Shown: positions 16,801-25,295, counted from the first letter of the stretch. The stretch is 47,656 nucleotides of DNA from Erysipelatoclostridium sp. An173 (GCF_002160495.1 NZ_NFKR01000021.1:1-47656); one strand, 5' to 3'. The notes: generated by a model not told the origin, from the sequence alone. Program-made: numbers and translations.

Positions 16801-18758
16801 TTAAAAGAACTTCTTCAGGTAGTGATGAGCAAATTTTATTTGAAAGTGATTATGGTTCAATTAAAGCAATTCAAAAAGATACTGGAAAAGTTGGATTTAG
16901 CCGTGAAGGTCGTGACTATTCATTTAGCTATGAACTACCAGTTAATGAATGGGTAGAGTTAGAATTTAAAAATGAAATAAATGTCACAAAACTATATGTT
17001 AATGGTCAGCTTATCGATACTTTAGGTGATGATGAACAAGTTGAAGGACGTCCATTAGTGGCAACAACTATGTTCCCACTTGAAAGAATTGGAAGTCAAA
17101 GTAATGCTTTTGTTGGATATGTTGATGATATTCGTTTATCAACAGAAAAAGAATTTAATTCAACAATGTCATTAGATTATGCAATGATTACAGCTCAATC
17201 AATTTTAGAAAATACTGAAAATGATGAGTTGCAAGCATTAGTTGCTGAAGGTAAAAAAGTAATCGATCAATTTGCACCAGAAGCAGCAGTTATTACAGAT
17301 TTAACTACTAAGATAAATGATGTATTAAATACAATTGAATACAAAAAAGCTGATTATAGTCGTGTGGATAAATATTTAGCTTTAGTAGCAGAAGATTTAT
17401 CTATCTATACAGATGCTTCAATTAATAATTTAAATCAAGTAATTAATAGTATTCGTAGAGATTTACCACTTGCAATGCAAGATATCGTAGATGGTTATGA
17501 AGCTAATCTAGCTAAAGCTTTAGCACAATTAGAATTAAAATCACAATTAAATATTAATTATGTAGATAATAAGCTATTAACAGCTTCAGCATCATCTTAT
17601 CAAAAAGATGGTTCTAACCCAAGCAATGTTTTAGATGATAATCCTGCAACAATGTGGCATACTGATTGGAATATAACAACATTACCACACTGGATTGCTC
17701 TTGAAAGTCAAACACCAATTTCTATTAATGGATTAACTTATGTACCACGTCAAACTGGTACTAATGGAAATGTAACTTCATATGCTATTGAAGTTAGTGA
17801 TGATGGAAATGACTGGCGAGTTATTAAAGAAGGCAAATTACCATCTGATTCAAGTACAAAAATCATAGGATTTGATGAAGTTACTACTACTCATGTTCGT
17901 CTTGTTTATAGAGAAGCTGAAAACGATAATGGTAGTGCTGCGGAAATTAAATTACATCGAGGTGATGTTCCGGCTGATTTAACTGGATTACAAGCAGCTA
18001 TCGAAGCAGCTGAAGCGATTGAAAATATTGGTTATACAGGTGCTTCATGGCAAAATCTTCAAGATACTATAGCTGATGCTAAGGCATTATTGAATAGTGT
18101 AAATCCAGATCCTAATGATGTTGAAATTGCAAAACGTAATTTAAGTGCGGCTACAATGAAATTAGTATTAAAAGTTGATTCACGTCAATTAGAATCATTA
18201 GTTGACAGTTTTAAAGATTATAATGAAGATGACTATACTCCAGAGTCATGGGCTAATTTTAAAGCAGCTTTAGATGCAGCAAAAGCAGTTATTAATAACA
18301 GCGATGCTACTAAAGATGATGTTAATAAGGCATACCAAGACTTATTAGATGCTTCAAGTTTATTAGTAGAAGTCAATCATAAAGAAGGATTAGAATCATT
18401 GATTAATAAAGCTGAGTCTTTCGATTCTTCTAAATATACTGTGGAATCATGGGCTAAATTAGCAGAAGCTTTAAAATATGCAAAAGAAGTATTTAATAAT
18501 GAACAAGCTACTAAAGAAGAAATTGCTACTGCAGTATTAAATCTAGAAACAGCAATTAATGGATTAAAAGAAATTGAAGGCAGTGAAGGTCAAAATCCAT
18601 CAGACCCATCAACACCTTCAGTAACTCCAAAACCAGGAACAGATGATGATAAAGGTCAATCTGCAAAAACAGGTGATAATAGTCCAGTTTTAGCACTTGT
18701 AAGTATTAGTACTTTGGCTCTTGCAGGAATGTGGTTAGCTAGAAGAAAAGAAGATTAA
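13896..18758 (+). CDS. Wall-anchored multidomain GH20 beta-N-acetylhexosaminidase
   Basis: A 1620-residue secreted glycosidase for terminal N-acetylhexosamine residues, probably on host glycans. Domain order: signal peptide (1-29); two F5/8-type carbohydrate modules (about 36-165 and 175-322); short strand-rich linker domain (about 330-412); GH20 N-terminal domain (about 425-540); GH20 barrel (about 549-895) with catalytic pair D723-E724 in HVGADEY; LamG-like module (about 913-1085); helical region; third F5/8 module (about 1225-1355); three FIVAR-like helical repeats (about 1365-1563); Pro/Ser/Thr linker; and a sortase signal AKTG (1590-1593) followed by a hydrophobic segment and RRKED tail. 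The signal departs from LPXTG. Expression is predicted to need antitermination by the adjacent LicT-like protein. The preferred sugar is not deducible. Confidence 0.92.
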   Translation: MKLKKKSLAAVLTFTMLFSSLFSIIPVKAEVTDGTNLALNKTVTVSAEYGGNLAKEYLTDGDEETRWSTEADVTQWAYVDLGQEFEMNKFQMIWESDSVYAKDYNIYVSNNVDDWGEPVITKTDNNTKTSEDILTTKVSGRYVKLEITRMQGYPNVSCREFKIFNTDEKYQDPTTNVALNKTAVASSQEADSVKAANAVDGDTTSRSSRWGSAIGNGPDWIYVDLGESLNVNVVKVFWENRKATAYKIQIANTESRPSEGDWQTVKEFSDHPASIDEKIVLDQVYKARYVRLYIDSHTSQDPDGGVAWNTVSIYELEVYGGNPDTKPPISEVLNGIEVKTPEKGDQKLEVTLPEIEGYTVSYNGTDFEQVVDDDLTIYQPVVDKDVKVSFKVTDTDTNDYRFKEVNVTIPGKYSSDESDNSAPNVLPELAEWKGGNGDFVIDGSTKIVYQDDALKATAEALANDYEELTDKSLEVTKGTADNGDISLALTSDKSQGLQDEGYLMEISNNSVAITAQTTTGAYWATRTILQSVKQTGDIPCGITRDYPLYEIRGFILDVGRKTFTMDFLKQVVKQMSWYKMNDFQVHLNDNLIPIENLEDPMTAYSAFRLESDVKKGGNGGLNQQDLTSTDLFYTKEEFKSFIKESRTYGVNIVPEIDTPAHSLALTKVRPDLRHGTNGRENDHLALRDKYDESLSFVQSIFDEYMKTDDPVFDQQTTVHVGADEYNADKEAYRKFSDDMLKYVQDTGRTARIWGSLTQCFGTTPVRSENVQMNLWNFGYANMDQMYEQGYDLINCNDGNYYIVPNAGYYYDRLYDSTLYNLPINSIGGVTIPAGDEQMIGGAFAVWNDMTDYLENGISQYDVYDRIENAIPLFGAKLWGINDNSLEEANQIRNQLGGAPGTNFDYQVPTDENGVIAHYKLDDLSGLTAGTNADITSVDGRNALQLNGKESYVTSPIVTAGLGNDLRVKVKRTSSGSDEQILFESDYGSIKAIQKDTGKVGFSREGRDYSFSYELPVNEWVELEFKNEINVTKLYVNGQLIDTLGDDEQVEGRPLVATTMFPLERIGSQSNAFVGYVDDIRLSTEKEFNSTMSLDYAMITAQSILENTENDELQALVAEGKKVIDQFAPEAAVITDLTTKINDVLNTIEYKKADYSRVDKYLALVAEDLSIYTDASINNLNQVINSIRRDLPLAMQDIVDGYEANLAKALAQLELKSQLNINYVDNKLLTASASSYQKDGSNPSNVLDDNPATMWHTDWNITTLPHWIALESQTPISINGLTYVPRQTGTNGNVTSYAIEVSDDGNDWRVIKEGKLPSDSSTKIIGFDEVTTTHVRLVYREAENDNGSAAEIKLHRGDVPADLTGLQAAIEAAEAIENIGYTGASWQNLQDTIADAKALLNSVNPDPNDVEIAKRNLSAATMKLVLKVDSRQLESLVDSFKDYNEDDYTPESWANFKAALDAAKAVINNSDATKDDVNKAYQDLLDASSLLVEVNHKEGLESLINKAESFDSSKYTVESWAKLAEALKYAKEVFNNEQATKEEIATAVLNLETAINGLKEIEGSEGQNPSDPSTPSVTPKPGTDDDKGQSAKTGDNSPVLALVSISTLALAGMWLARRKED

Positions 18759-18761
18759 AAA

Positions 18762-18790
18762 AAAAGAAATCGGTTTATCCGATTTCTTTT
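18762..18790. terminator. Bidirectional terminator, GH20 gene and lrgB
   Basis: AAAAGAAATCGG (18762-18773) pairs perfectly with CCGATTTCTTTT (18779-18790), loop TTTAT, with A/T runs on both sides. Confidence 0.92.
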
Positions 18791-18792
18791 GT

Positions 18793-19488
18793 CTATATAA
18801 TTAAATTAACCACTAGTGGGGCAACGACTACAGTTAATAATCCTGCAATAACAATAGATAAACTACTCATAGCTCCCTCAATTTCACCAAATTCCAAAGC
18901 TTTAGAAGTACCAATAGCATGGGCACTATTACCTAAAGCTAAACCAATAGCAACCGGATGATGTATTTTAAAGATTTTAAAGATTCCTTTAGCAATAAGA
19001 GCACCGAGAATACCTGTGATAATAACTATTCCAACCGTGATAGTAGAATTCCCACCTAATTTATCAGAGATCCCGATTGCAATGGCTGTTGTGATTGATT
19101 TTGGTAATAGTGAATAAAAGATAACAGGTTTTGCTTTCATGATTAAACAAAGCACTGTAATTGAAATAATACCAGCTAAACAGCCACTAAATAAACTAAT
19201 TAAAATAGCATCTAAATGCTTTATTAATATTTGGGTTTGTTTATATAGCGGTATTGCAAGACAGACAGTTGCTGGTGTTAATAGAAAAGTAATAAATTGC
19301 GCTCCTTGATTATAGGTTTCAAAATCAATATCAAAGATAATTAGAAAGACAATTAAAAAAATAGCACTAAGTAATAATGGGTTAATAAATGAATAAGGCA
19401 ATTTTTTACGAATTTGCACAGCTAGCCAATAAGCTAACAAACTCATTACTAATCCAAAATAAACTGTTTCAACAAAAAACTCATTCAT
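18793..19488 (-). CDS. lrgB: LrgB/CidB-family membrane protein
   Basis: Polytopic membrane protein that works with LrgA. In staphylococci and streptococci the pair modulates murein hydrolase activity and cell lysis; plant and some bacterial homologues transport small acids such as glycolate or pyruvate. I place the start at the ATG at 19488, which overlaps the lrgA stop by eight bases and has AAAGGAAAAG upstream. A TTG seven codons earlier would extend it without a separate ribosome binding site. The 231 residues are almost entirely hydrophobic segments, and the GNSAHAIGTSKALEFGEIEGAMSSL region (written here only by its ends, GNSAHA to AMSSL) is the family signature. Confidence 0.9.
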   Translation of the reverse strand: MNEFFVETVYFGLVMSLLAYWLAVQIRKKLPYSFINPLLLSAIFLIVFLIIFDIDFETYNQGAQFITFLLTPATVCLAIPLYKQTQILIKHLDAILISLFSGCLAGIISITVLCLIMKAKPVIFYSLLPKSITTAIAIGISDKLGGNSTITVGIVIITGILGALIAKGIFKIFKIHHPVAIGLALGNSAHAIGTSKALEFGEIEGAMSSLSIVIAGLLTVVVAPLVVNLII

Positions 19489-19840
19489 GATTCTTTTCCT
19501 TTCTTTCAATGATTATTTGCGCTACTTTTCCAGTAACAGTCATTACTACAATAGTACTAATAAGCGTTACAATACTAATTAATAATAAATCCTGTAATAT
19601 TGCTTCACCAACGTTAATCAAACTAACAGCTGAAGGAACAAATAATACTGGCATAATTAAAATTAACCAGTCAGCAACATCTTCAACCTGCTTCAATTTT
19701 ATAATTCCTGAAAATAAGCAAATTAGCATAATTGAAAGGCCGTATACACTAGCTGGAATTGGAATAGGTAAGGTCAAAGCTAATAACTCACCAATAAAAC
19801 TAATAGTCATAATAATTAAAAATTGATTTATATATTTCAT
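19481..19840 (-). CDS. lrgA: LrgA/CidA-family holin-like protein
   Basis: A 119-residue membrane protein with four predicted transmembrane segments and a charged C-terminus (ERKEKNHE), as in the LrgA/CidA family. The segment PIPIPASVYGL (about 25-35) is the conserved family motif. It is the first gene of a two-gene operon with lrgB, with translational overlap. No LytSR two-component genes are nearby, so its regulator is elsewhere. A TATAAT on the minus strand at 19867-19862 is a likely -10. A holin-like role is family knowledge, not shown here. Confidence 0.9.
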   Translation of the reverse strand: MKYINQFLIIMTISFIGELLALTLPIPIPASVYGLSIMLICLFSGIIKLKQVEDVADWLILIMPVLFVPSAVSLINVGEAILQDLLLISIVTLISTIVVMTVTGKVAQIIIERKEKNHE

Positions 19841-19893
19841 AATTCCCTTCTTTCGAGGGGTATTATATCATTTATAATACTAAATAAAAATAA

Positions 19894-19918
19894 AAATCGT
19901 ATCAAATTGATACGATTT
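19894..19918. terminator. Hairpin between NlpC/P60 gene and lrgA
   Basis: AAATCGTATCA (19894-19904) pairs perfectly with TGATACGATTT (19908-19918), loop AAT. The minus-strand T-run serves the NlpC/P60 gene, whose stop codon touches the stem. Confidence 0.88.
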
Positions 19919-21215
19919 ATCCAATATGTCTAATTGTAGAAATTCTACTATAATAATATGAACCAGGTTCAATACTAGAAATTTTTACACAAGCATTTGG
20001 ATCATCACCAAAAGTTGATGAATTTCCACCACCGGCATGAATCATTGAACGAGTTCCATTACTATTAACAATAACAATGCCAATGTGATATGCTGGACTT
20101 CCAAAGCATACTAAATCTCCAGTTTGAGAATTAGCAAAGCTTACGCTAGACCACATTCTTGAATATCCAGCAGCAGTTGTTCTACCAACGCTAACCCCAG
20201 CTTGATTTAATGACCAGTATACAAATCCGGAACAGTCAAAATAATTAGGACCAGAGGCACCCCAATAATATCTAGAGCCAAGTTTAGAATAAGCGCCACT
20301 ATAAATTCTTTGTCCTAAATCGGTAGTTATATTAGAATTATCACCATTAGAACCAGAATCAGTATTACCATTATTTGAACCACTGTCGTTATTATTAGAA
20401 GGTGGTGTTGTAGGCACTTCTGATGGTTTAGGTGGTTCTGGAGTTGCTATTTCATAAGCGTTTTTATTAAACTCATCGATAGCAGCACTTAATTCTTCAG
20501 TCATTTCACCATAATCATAAATTGAGTTTTGAGTAGCGGCGATAGCATTATTTTGTTCTTGTAATAATGCAGTGTATTTTGTTTGTAATGCTTGTTGTTC
20601 TTCTTGTTGAGCTAATAAAACAGCTTTTGTTTCTTCTAATAAAACCTGTTGTTGTTCTACTTGTGCTTTTTGCGCGTTTAATTCTTCAATCAAGTCTTGA
20701 TCGCTTTGAGTTAAAGTATTGAAACTATCGATTCTAGAAAACATATCAGTAAAATTAGAAGCTCCGAAAATAAAATTAATAAATGTATTTTCATTAGTAT
20801 AAGATTGCATAGCATACATACGATCTTTTAGTAATTGGGTATTTTTTTCAATGTTTGCCTGCAAGTTAGAAATTGTCGTATTTAAATATGTAATTTCTGC
20901 TTCCTTTTCACTAATTTGATTATTGATATCATCAAGTTGAGCTTTAATACTTTCAAGCGTATCTTCAGTGTTGCTGGCTTCTTCTTTTTGAGAAGCTAAC
21001 TGACTTGATAATTCACTATTTTTATTTTTTAAATATTGATTAAATTCTTCACAAGTTGATTTATTGCTATTTGATAAGTTAGCTGATGAACAAATATTCA
21101 TATATTCGCTTTCTTTGCCTTCAAATTCAACAGCTGTTACTGGTCTAGCTAAATACATTGTTGAAGTAAGCATTGACAAAGATAATACAGCAATAAAAAT
21201 TTTATTTTTCTTCAT
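19917..21215 (-). CDS. Secreted PcsB-like NlpC/P60 peptidoglycan hydrolase (paralogue 1)
   Basis: A 432-residue exported cell-wall endopeptidase. Order: signal peptide (about 1-28); short segment with two cysteines in ICSSANLSNSNKSTC; long coiled coil (about 57-250) rich in Gln and Glu; Pro then Asn/Gly/Ser linker (about 262-300); NlpC/P60 domain (about 305-432) with C328 in FDCSGF, H377 in YHIGI and H393 as likely third catalytic residue. The architecture is that of PcsB/CwlO-type proteins that cleave septal peptidoglycan and are gated by FtsEX; no ftsEX is in the window. It is about 400 residues like its paralogue at 22886-24100, and the two coiled coils share the AMQSY, FIFGAS and DMF(S/A)RI segments. 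Confidence 0.9.
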   Translation of the reverse strand: MKKNKIFIAVLSLSMLTSTMYLARPVTAVEFEGKESEYMNICSSANLSNSNKSTCEEFNQYLKNKNSELSSQLASQKEEASNTEDTLESIKAQLDDINNQISEKEAEITYLNTTISNLQANIEKNTQLLKDRMYAMQSYTNENTFINFIFGASNFTDMFSRIDSFNTLTQSDQDLIEELNAQKAQVEQQQVLLEETKAVLLAQQEEQQALQTKYTALLQEQNNAIAATQNSIYDYGEMTEELSAAIDEFNKNAYEIATPEPPKPSEVPTTPPSNNNDSGSNNGNTDSGSNGDNSNITTDLGQRIYSGAYSKLGSRYYWGASGPNYFDCSGFVYWSLNQAGVSVGRTTAAGYSRMWSSVSFANSQTGDLVCFGSPAYHIGIVIVNSNGTRSMIHAGGGNSSTFGDDPNACVKISSIEPGSYYYSRISTIRHIG

Positions 21216-21237
21216 TTAATCACCTCGATACAACGTC

Positions 21238-21266
21238 ATTATCCTATATTTAATCAAGGATGTAAA
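21238..21266 (-). promoter_or_regulatory. Promoter of NlpC/P60 paralogue 1
   Basis: On the minus strand TTTACA-N17-GATAAT ends 22 bases before the start codon, leaving a very short leader. The rest of 21216-21395 is AT-rich spacer. Confidence 0.6.
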
Positions 21267-21395
21267 TAACAAATTTAGTTGATTACTAAAGAAATAATTG
21301 TGTTTTCTAAAATGTGTAATATTTTAAATAAAGATGTGATTTATGATTATCAATATTTAATTAAATTATAAAATATCAATAATATTTTTAATCAA

Positions 21396-22736
21396 TTATA
21401 ATATTTCACCATTACTTTCAATAACTTGTTTAAACCAATCGAAAGATTTCTTTTTTATACGTTTCATATCTTTTAAATCATGATTATCACGGTTTACATA
21501 AATCATACCATAACGTTTTTTCATTTGTGCCCGGCTGCTTAAAATATCAACAGGACCCCATGCTAGATAACCGCGACAATCAACACCTTCTTTAACCGCT
21601 AATTTCATTTGTTCGATATGTTTTTTCATATAATCAATGCGATAATCATCTTCGATTTTACCATCAATGATTTGATCATCATAACCAAAACCATTTTCAA
21701 CAATATAAATTGGCATTTCATAGCGATCATATAATTGTCTTAGAGTAATTCTTAAACCAATTGGATCAATTGTCCATCCAAACTCAGACATTTCTAGATA
21801 TGGATTCTTTTTAATAACAACATCATTAATATTAGTCAAGCTTTCTTCACCATAGTGTGAAATTGTAGACATATAGTAACTAATAGATAAAGAATCAGTG
21901 ATTCCTTTTTTCAAAATTTCTAAATCTCCATCAAGAATTTCTGGCATTGTTCCTTCATTTTGCATATTAGCATAATAATATGAATTATAATGTCCTCTAG
22001 CAAAAACATCTAAGAAAACATATGCTTCACTTTGAGCTTTCATACTTTCAAGAGTATCTAATGGATGACAGGTTTCAGGATAACTTTGAACAACAGTTGC
22101 CATTCCCATAACTTTACCACCTTTTTGATGGATATATTCGTTTATTAAACTGTGAGCGATTAAGGTATTATGCATTAATTGATTATCAAATGTTTGTGGG
22201 TTCATGTTTTCAGGACAAACTGCTCCAAAAAACATTTTTGGTCCTTTTTGAAGAATACCGTTTTGTTCATTAAAGATAATCCATTGGAATACTTTTTCAT
22301 GATAACGATCAACGATTTTTTTACATAGCTCAACAAAAATATCAACTACTTTACGACTATAAAAACCATTATATTTTTGATGTAAGAAAACTGGCATTTC
22401 AAAATGATATAATGTAGCAATAGGTTTGATTCCTCTTTTGATTAATGCATCAATAAAATGATCATAAAAAACAAATCCAGCTTCATTATAAGTAGTTTCG
22501 CTATCCATTAAACGTGACCAGTCAAAAGAAAAACGATAAGCATTAAATCCCATTTCCTGGAACATATTAAAATCTTCTTCATAACGATGATAAGCATCGA
22601 TACCATCTTTAAAATCTGAAAATTCACCAGTGACAGTTAAATCACAAACTGCTGGTACTTTACCGCCTTCACTGTAAGCACCTTCACTTTGATGAGCGGT
22701 TACTGCACCACCCCATAAAAAATCTTTTTTAAGCAT
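21396..22736 (-). CDS. GH1 family 6-phospho-beta-glucosidase
   Basis: Intracellular hydrolase of phosphorylated beta-glucosides, or a related beta-glycoside. The N-terminal FLWGGAVTAHQSEGAY signature of GH1 is at about 6-21. The acid/base glutamate is E157 in FNEQN, where Q replaces the usual proline of NEP, and the nucleophile is E347 in VENGFG. At 446 residues it is slightly short for the family (about 470). The phospho-enzyme assignment rests on the HQSEGA and C-terminal KKRYGMIYVN types of segments seen in BglA-like enzymes; an unphosphorylated substrate is possible. No PTS permease is adjacent and I see no RNA antiterminator upstream. AGGAGG precedes the start. Confidence 0.88.
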   Translation of the reverse strand: MLKKDFLWGGAVTAHQSEGAYSEGGKVPAVCDLTVTGEFSDFKDGIDAYHRYEEDFNMFQEMGFNAYRFSFDWSRLMDSETTYNEAGFVFYDHFIDALIKRGIKPIATLYHFEMPVFLHQKYNGFYSRKVVDIFVELCKKIVDRYHEKVFQWIIFNEQNGILQKGPKMFFGAVCPENMNPQTFDNQLMHNTLIAHSLINEYIHQKGGKVMGMATVVQSYPETCHPLDTLESMKAQSEAYVFLDVFARGHYNSYYYANMQNEGTMPEILDGDLEILKKGITDSLSISYYMSTISHYGEESLTNINDVVIKKNPYLEMSEFGWTIDPIGLRITLRQLYDRYEMPIYIVENGFGYDDQIIDGKIEDDYRIDYMKKHIEQMKLAVKEGVDCRGYLAWGPVDILSSRAQMKKRYGMIYVNRDNHDLKDMKRIKKKSFDWFKQVIESNGEIL

Positions 22737-22846
22737 TTATACTTCCTCCTGATTAAATAACTATATTTATAGGTTACAACAATATTATCTATAACGCTAA
22801 CTGTAAAAACAACAGTAAATCACTTGAATTTTAAAGTAAATATAAA

Positions 22847-22874
22847 AAAACTTACTGAAAAATCAGTAAGTTTT
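22847..22874 (-). terminator. Terminator of NlpC/P60 paralogue 2
   Basis: AAAACTTACTGA (22847-22858) pairs with TCAGTAAGTTTT (22863-22874), loop AAAA. The minus strand then reads a seven-base T-run. Confidence 0.9.
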
Positions 22875-22885
22875 AATAAATTACA

Positions 22886-24100
22886 TTAGTATAATCTTCT
22901 TACCTGGTACCATGATGCTTGCCAGTAACTTGAACTTAAAGATGAAGTTTGAACTGGTTTACCACTACTAGGAGCGTGAACCATCATGTTATTTCCGATA
23001 TAGATTCCAACGTGGTGAACACCACTTGCACTACCGTTGCTACTAAATAAAATAATATCACCAGGTTGCATATTGCTTCTTGATACTGCTGAACCAACAT
23101 TTAATAATGTTTTAGTAGAATGACTACCAATATTAACACCAGCTTGATAATGAGCCCAGTTTACTAATCCAGAACAGTCAAAACGATTTGTATTTGGGTT
23201 AGCGATAGATGCCATATCATGACATGCTCCCCATAAATACATACATCCTTGTCTTGATAAAGCTTTGCTGGCAATTGCGTTTCCAACTGCTGAATCACCA
23301 TTAGGTGTATATCCAGCACCTGGTGAAGTTTGAGATTGTTCAGTAGCGGCTGCAATTGCTGCCAAGTTATCACTAATTTCCTGACTGTTATCAGCAGCTT
23401 GAGCTGCTGCCTTTTCTTGAGCAATCAATTCAGCATTTTGTTGAGCATATAATGTTTGATATTCAGTTTGTAAAGCTTGTTTTGAAGCTCTTTGGCTTTC
23501 AATATTAGCTTTAGCAACTTCAACAGTTTCTTTTTGTTGTTTAACTTGTTCTTTTTCACTAGCTAATTCAGTAACTAGTTCATCGTCATATGCTGTGATT
23601 TCATTAACGCTTTCAATACGAGCAAACATATCAGAAAAATCACTAGCACCAAAAATAAAATCAACATATGAATTACTATTGTTATAAGATTGCATAGCAT
23701 ACATACGTTCCTTAACTTCTTCTTCTTTAGCTTGGATGCTTGCTTCTAAATTGCTGATAGAAGTTTCTAGATATGTGATTTCTTTTTGTTTTTCTTCGAT
23801 TTGAGTATTTAAAGAATTAATTTCACTTGAAATACTATCAAGACTTGCTTGAGTTTGAGAAAGCTGATCTTTAGAATTGCTTACTTGTTCTTTTAAGTCC
23901 TGATTTTTTTCTTTCAAGTATGTATTAAACTCTTTACATGTTTGTAAATTACTTGATGATAAATTAGAAGAAGAACATAATTTCATATATTTATCTTCTT
24001 GACCGGAAAAATCAGTAGCCTCAACAGGAGCTGGAGTTGTAGTTATTCCTACAAGCATGCTTGTTGCTAAGGCGGTTAGAAAAATCCTTTTTAATTTCAT
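22886..24100 (-). CDS. Secreted PcsB-like NlpC/P60 peptidoglycan hydrolase (paralogue 2)
   Basis: A 404-residue paralogue of the protein at 19917-21215. Signal peptide (about 1-28), cysteine pair in LCSSSNLSSSNLQTC, coiled coil (about 50-240), short linker and NlpC/P60 domain (about 275-404) with C309 in FDCSGL, H363 in HHVGIY and H375 in MVHAP. The start is the ATG at 24100: GGAGGT lies seven bases upstream and is itself part of a longer reading frame beginning at 24115, so the upstream ATG is not used. The coiled coil is Ala-rich near its end where paralogue 1 has a Pro/Gly linker. It should cleave stem-peptide bonds during division or remodelling. Confidence 0.9.
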   Translation of the reverse strand: MKLKRIFLTALATSMLVGITTTPAPVEATDFSGQEDKYMKLCSSSNLSSSNLQTCKEFNTYLKEKNQDLKEQVSNSKDQLSQTQASLDSISSEINSLNTQIEEKQKEITYLETSISNLEASIQAKEEEVKERMYAMQSYNNSNSYVDFIFGASDFSDMFARIESVNEITAYDDELVTELASEKEQVKQQKETVEVAKANIESQRASKQALQTEYQTLYAQQNAELIAQEKAAAQAADNSQEISDNLAAIAAATEQSQTSPGAGYTPNGDSAVGNAIASKALSRQGCMYLWGACHDMASIANPNTNRFDCSGLVNWAHYQAGVNIGSHSTKTLLNVGSAVSRSNMQPGDIILFSSNGSASGVHHVGIYIGNNMMVHAPSSGKPVQTSSLSSSYWQASWYQVRRLY

Positions 24101-24145
24101 TCCATCGACCTCCATTAGTTTACATTATATATTATTAAGTTTTAT

Positions 24146-24174
24146 ATTAAATTTTGCAAGCTGATTTTTGTCAA
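24146..24174 (-). promoter_or_regulatory. Promoter of NlpC/P60 paralogue 2
   Basis: Minus strand TTGACA-N17-TTTAAT, placing transcription start about 40 bases before the ATG at 24100. Confidence 0.5.
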
Positions 24175-24284
24175 CCAAAGCAATTATAACACATAATTAT
24201 CTTTTTCGCATTAAAATGATAAAAAAGTCGAGAAAGTCACACAATTTCTTTAAATGCACATATATTACTAGTGGGGGTGGAAAG

Positions 24285-25295
24285 ATGACAACACATGGAA
24301 TTGATGTATCGCAATATCAAGGCTTGATCGACTGGGAAGTGGTTAAGGATCGAATTGATTTTGCGATTATTCGTTGTGGTTTTGGTCAAGATCGTCCAGA
24401 TCAAGACGATAAATTATTTAGACGAAATGCTGATGAATGTACGCGACTAAATATTCCTTTTGGTGTCTATTTATATTCATATGCTAAAAATACTAATGAT
24501 GCAAAAAAAGAAGCTGATCATGTTTTAAGATTAGTAAAAGATTATCAAATGGCTTATCCAGTCTATTATGATTTAGAAGATAATAATACTACTGGAAAAC
24601 AATCAAATGAAGTCATTGGTGATATCGCTAAAACATTTGCTGATATATTAGAAGGTCAAGGGTATTATGTGGGGATTTATGCTTCTTTATACTGGTGGAA
24701 AACTAAGTTAACTAGTCCAGTTTTTGATCGTTATACTCATTGGATTGCTAATTATACTGCTGAGTTGAATTATGATGGTACTTATGATATGTGGCAATAC
24801 AGTTCAACCGGCTGGGTAGAAGGGGTGCCAACAATTGTTGATTTGAATTATTGCTATGCTGATTTTCCAGCGATTATTAAACGAGCTGGAAAAAATAACT
24901 TTGATAAAGATATAAAAGCTAATATGTATAATATTGGGGATACAGTAAGATTTAACTATGTCTTTTTAACTAGTGAATCAGCTAATCCATTACGACCATA
25001 TCGAAATATTGGAACAATAACGAAGATTGAAGAAGGGGCTCGTAATCCATATTTAATCGGTAATGATCAAGGCTGGGTCAATAATGAAGTAATTGAAGCT
25101 AAGATTAATTATTTATCTAATCCAGATTATATGGGTGATAGTTTGGTTGGAGCCTTACAACAAATAGATGTAGATACTAGTTTTCAAAATCGTCAGCGTC
25201 TAGCTAGATTAAATGGAATTAATAATTATGTTGGTAGTGCGATGCAGAATTTACAAATGTTACAATTATTAAAAGAAGGGAAACTAATTAGTTAG
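24285..25295 (+). CDS. GH25 lysozyme-like muramidase
   Basis: Hydrolyses the beta-1,4 bond after N-acetylmuramic acid. From the ATG at 24285 (after GTGGGGGTGG) the protein has 336 residues; an upstream ATG at 24168 has no ribosome binding site and encodes basic residues unlike the family. Catalytic-site residues D7 in HGIDVSQYQG and D96/E98 in YYDLED are present. The GH25 domain covers about 1-200, then an SH3-like segment (about 216-275) and a C-terminal module (about 282-336) resembling the wall-binding repeats of phage endolysins. It has no signal peptide, so it may be exported with a holin or by lysis. It could be of phage origin, but no other phage gene is near. Confidence 0.87.
   Translation: MTTHGIDVSQYQGLIDWEVVKDRIDFAIIRCGFGQDRPDQDDKLFRRNADECTRLNIPFGVYLYSYAKNTNDAKKEADHVLRLVKDYQMAYPVYYDLEDNNTTGKQSNEVIGDIAKTFADILEGQGYYVGIYASLYWWKTKLTSPVFDRYTHWIANYTAELNYDGTYDMWQYSSTGWVEGVPTIVDLNYCYADFPAIIKRAGKNNFDKDIKANMYNIGDTVRFNYVFLTSESANPLRPYRNIGTITKIEEGARNPYLIGNDQGWVNNEVIEAKINYLSNPDYMGDSLVGALQQIDVDTSFQNRQRLARLNGINNYVGSAMQNLQMLQLLKEGKLIS

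Noticed and set aside
19509-19826. 105-codon open frame on the plus strand across lrgA
   Set aside because: It is antisense to lrgA, which has family motifs, operon overlap with lrgB and a ribosome binding site.
22789-22802. Catabolite-response element upstream of the GH1 gene (core AACGCTAACT)
   Set aside because: The core fits but the first positions mismatch the consensus at three bases, so it is too weak to annotate.
22741-22846. RNA antiterminator site before the GH1 gene
   Set aside because: Only short fragments such as ATTGTT are present, with no AGGCAAAACC half and no overlapping terminator.
24168-24284. N-terminal extension of the GH25 lysozyme
   Set aside because: It lacks a ribosome binding site, is not a signal peptide and precedes a well-placed GTGGGGGTGG and ATG at 24285.
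24285-25295. Prophage remnant indicated by the lysozyme
   Set aside because: No holin, structural, integrase or replication gene is near; a single endolysin-like gene is not enough.
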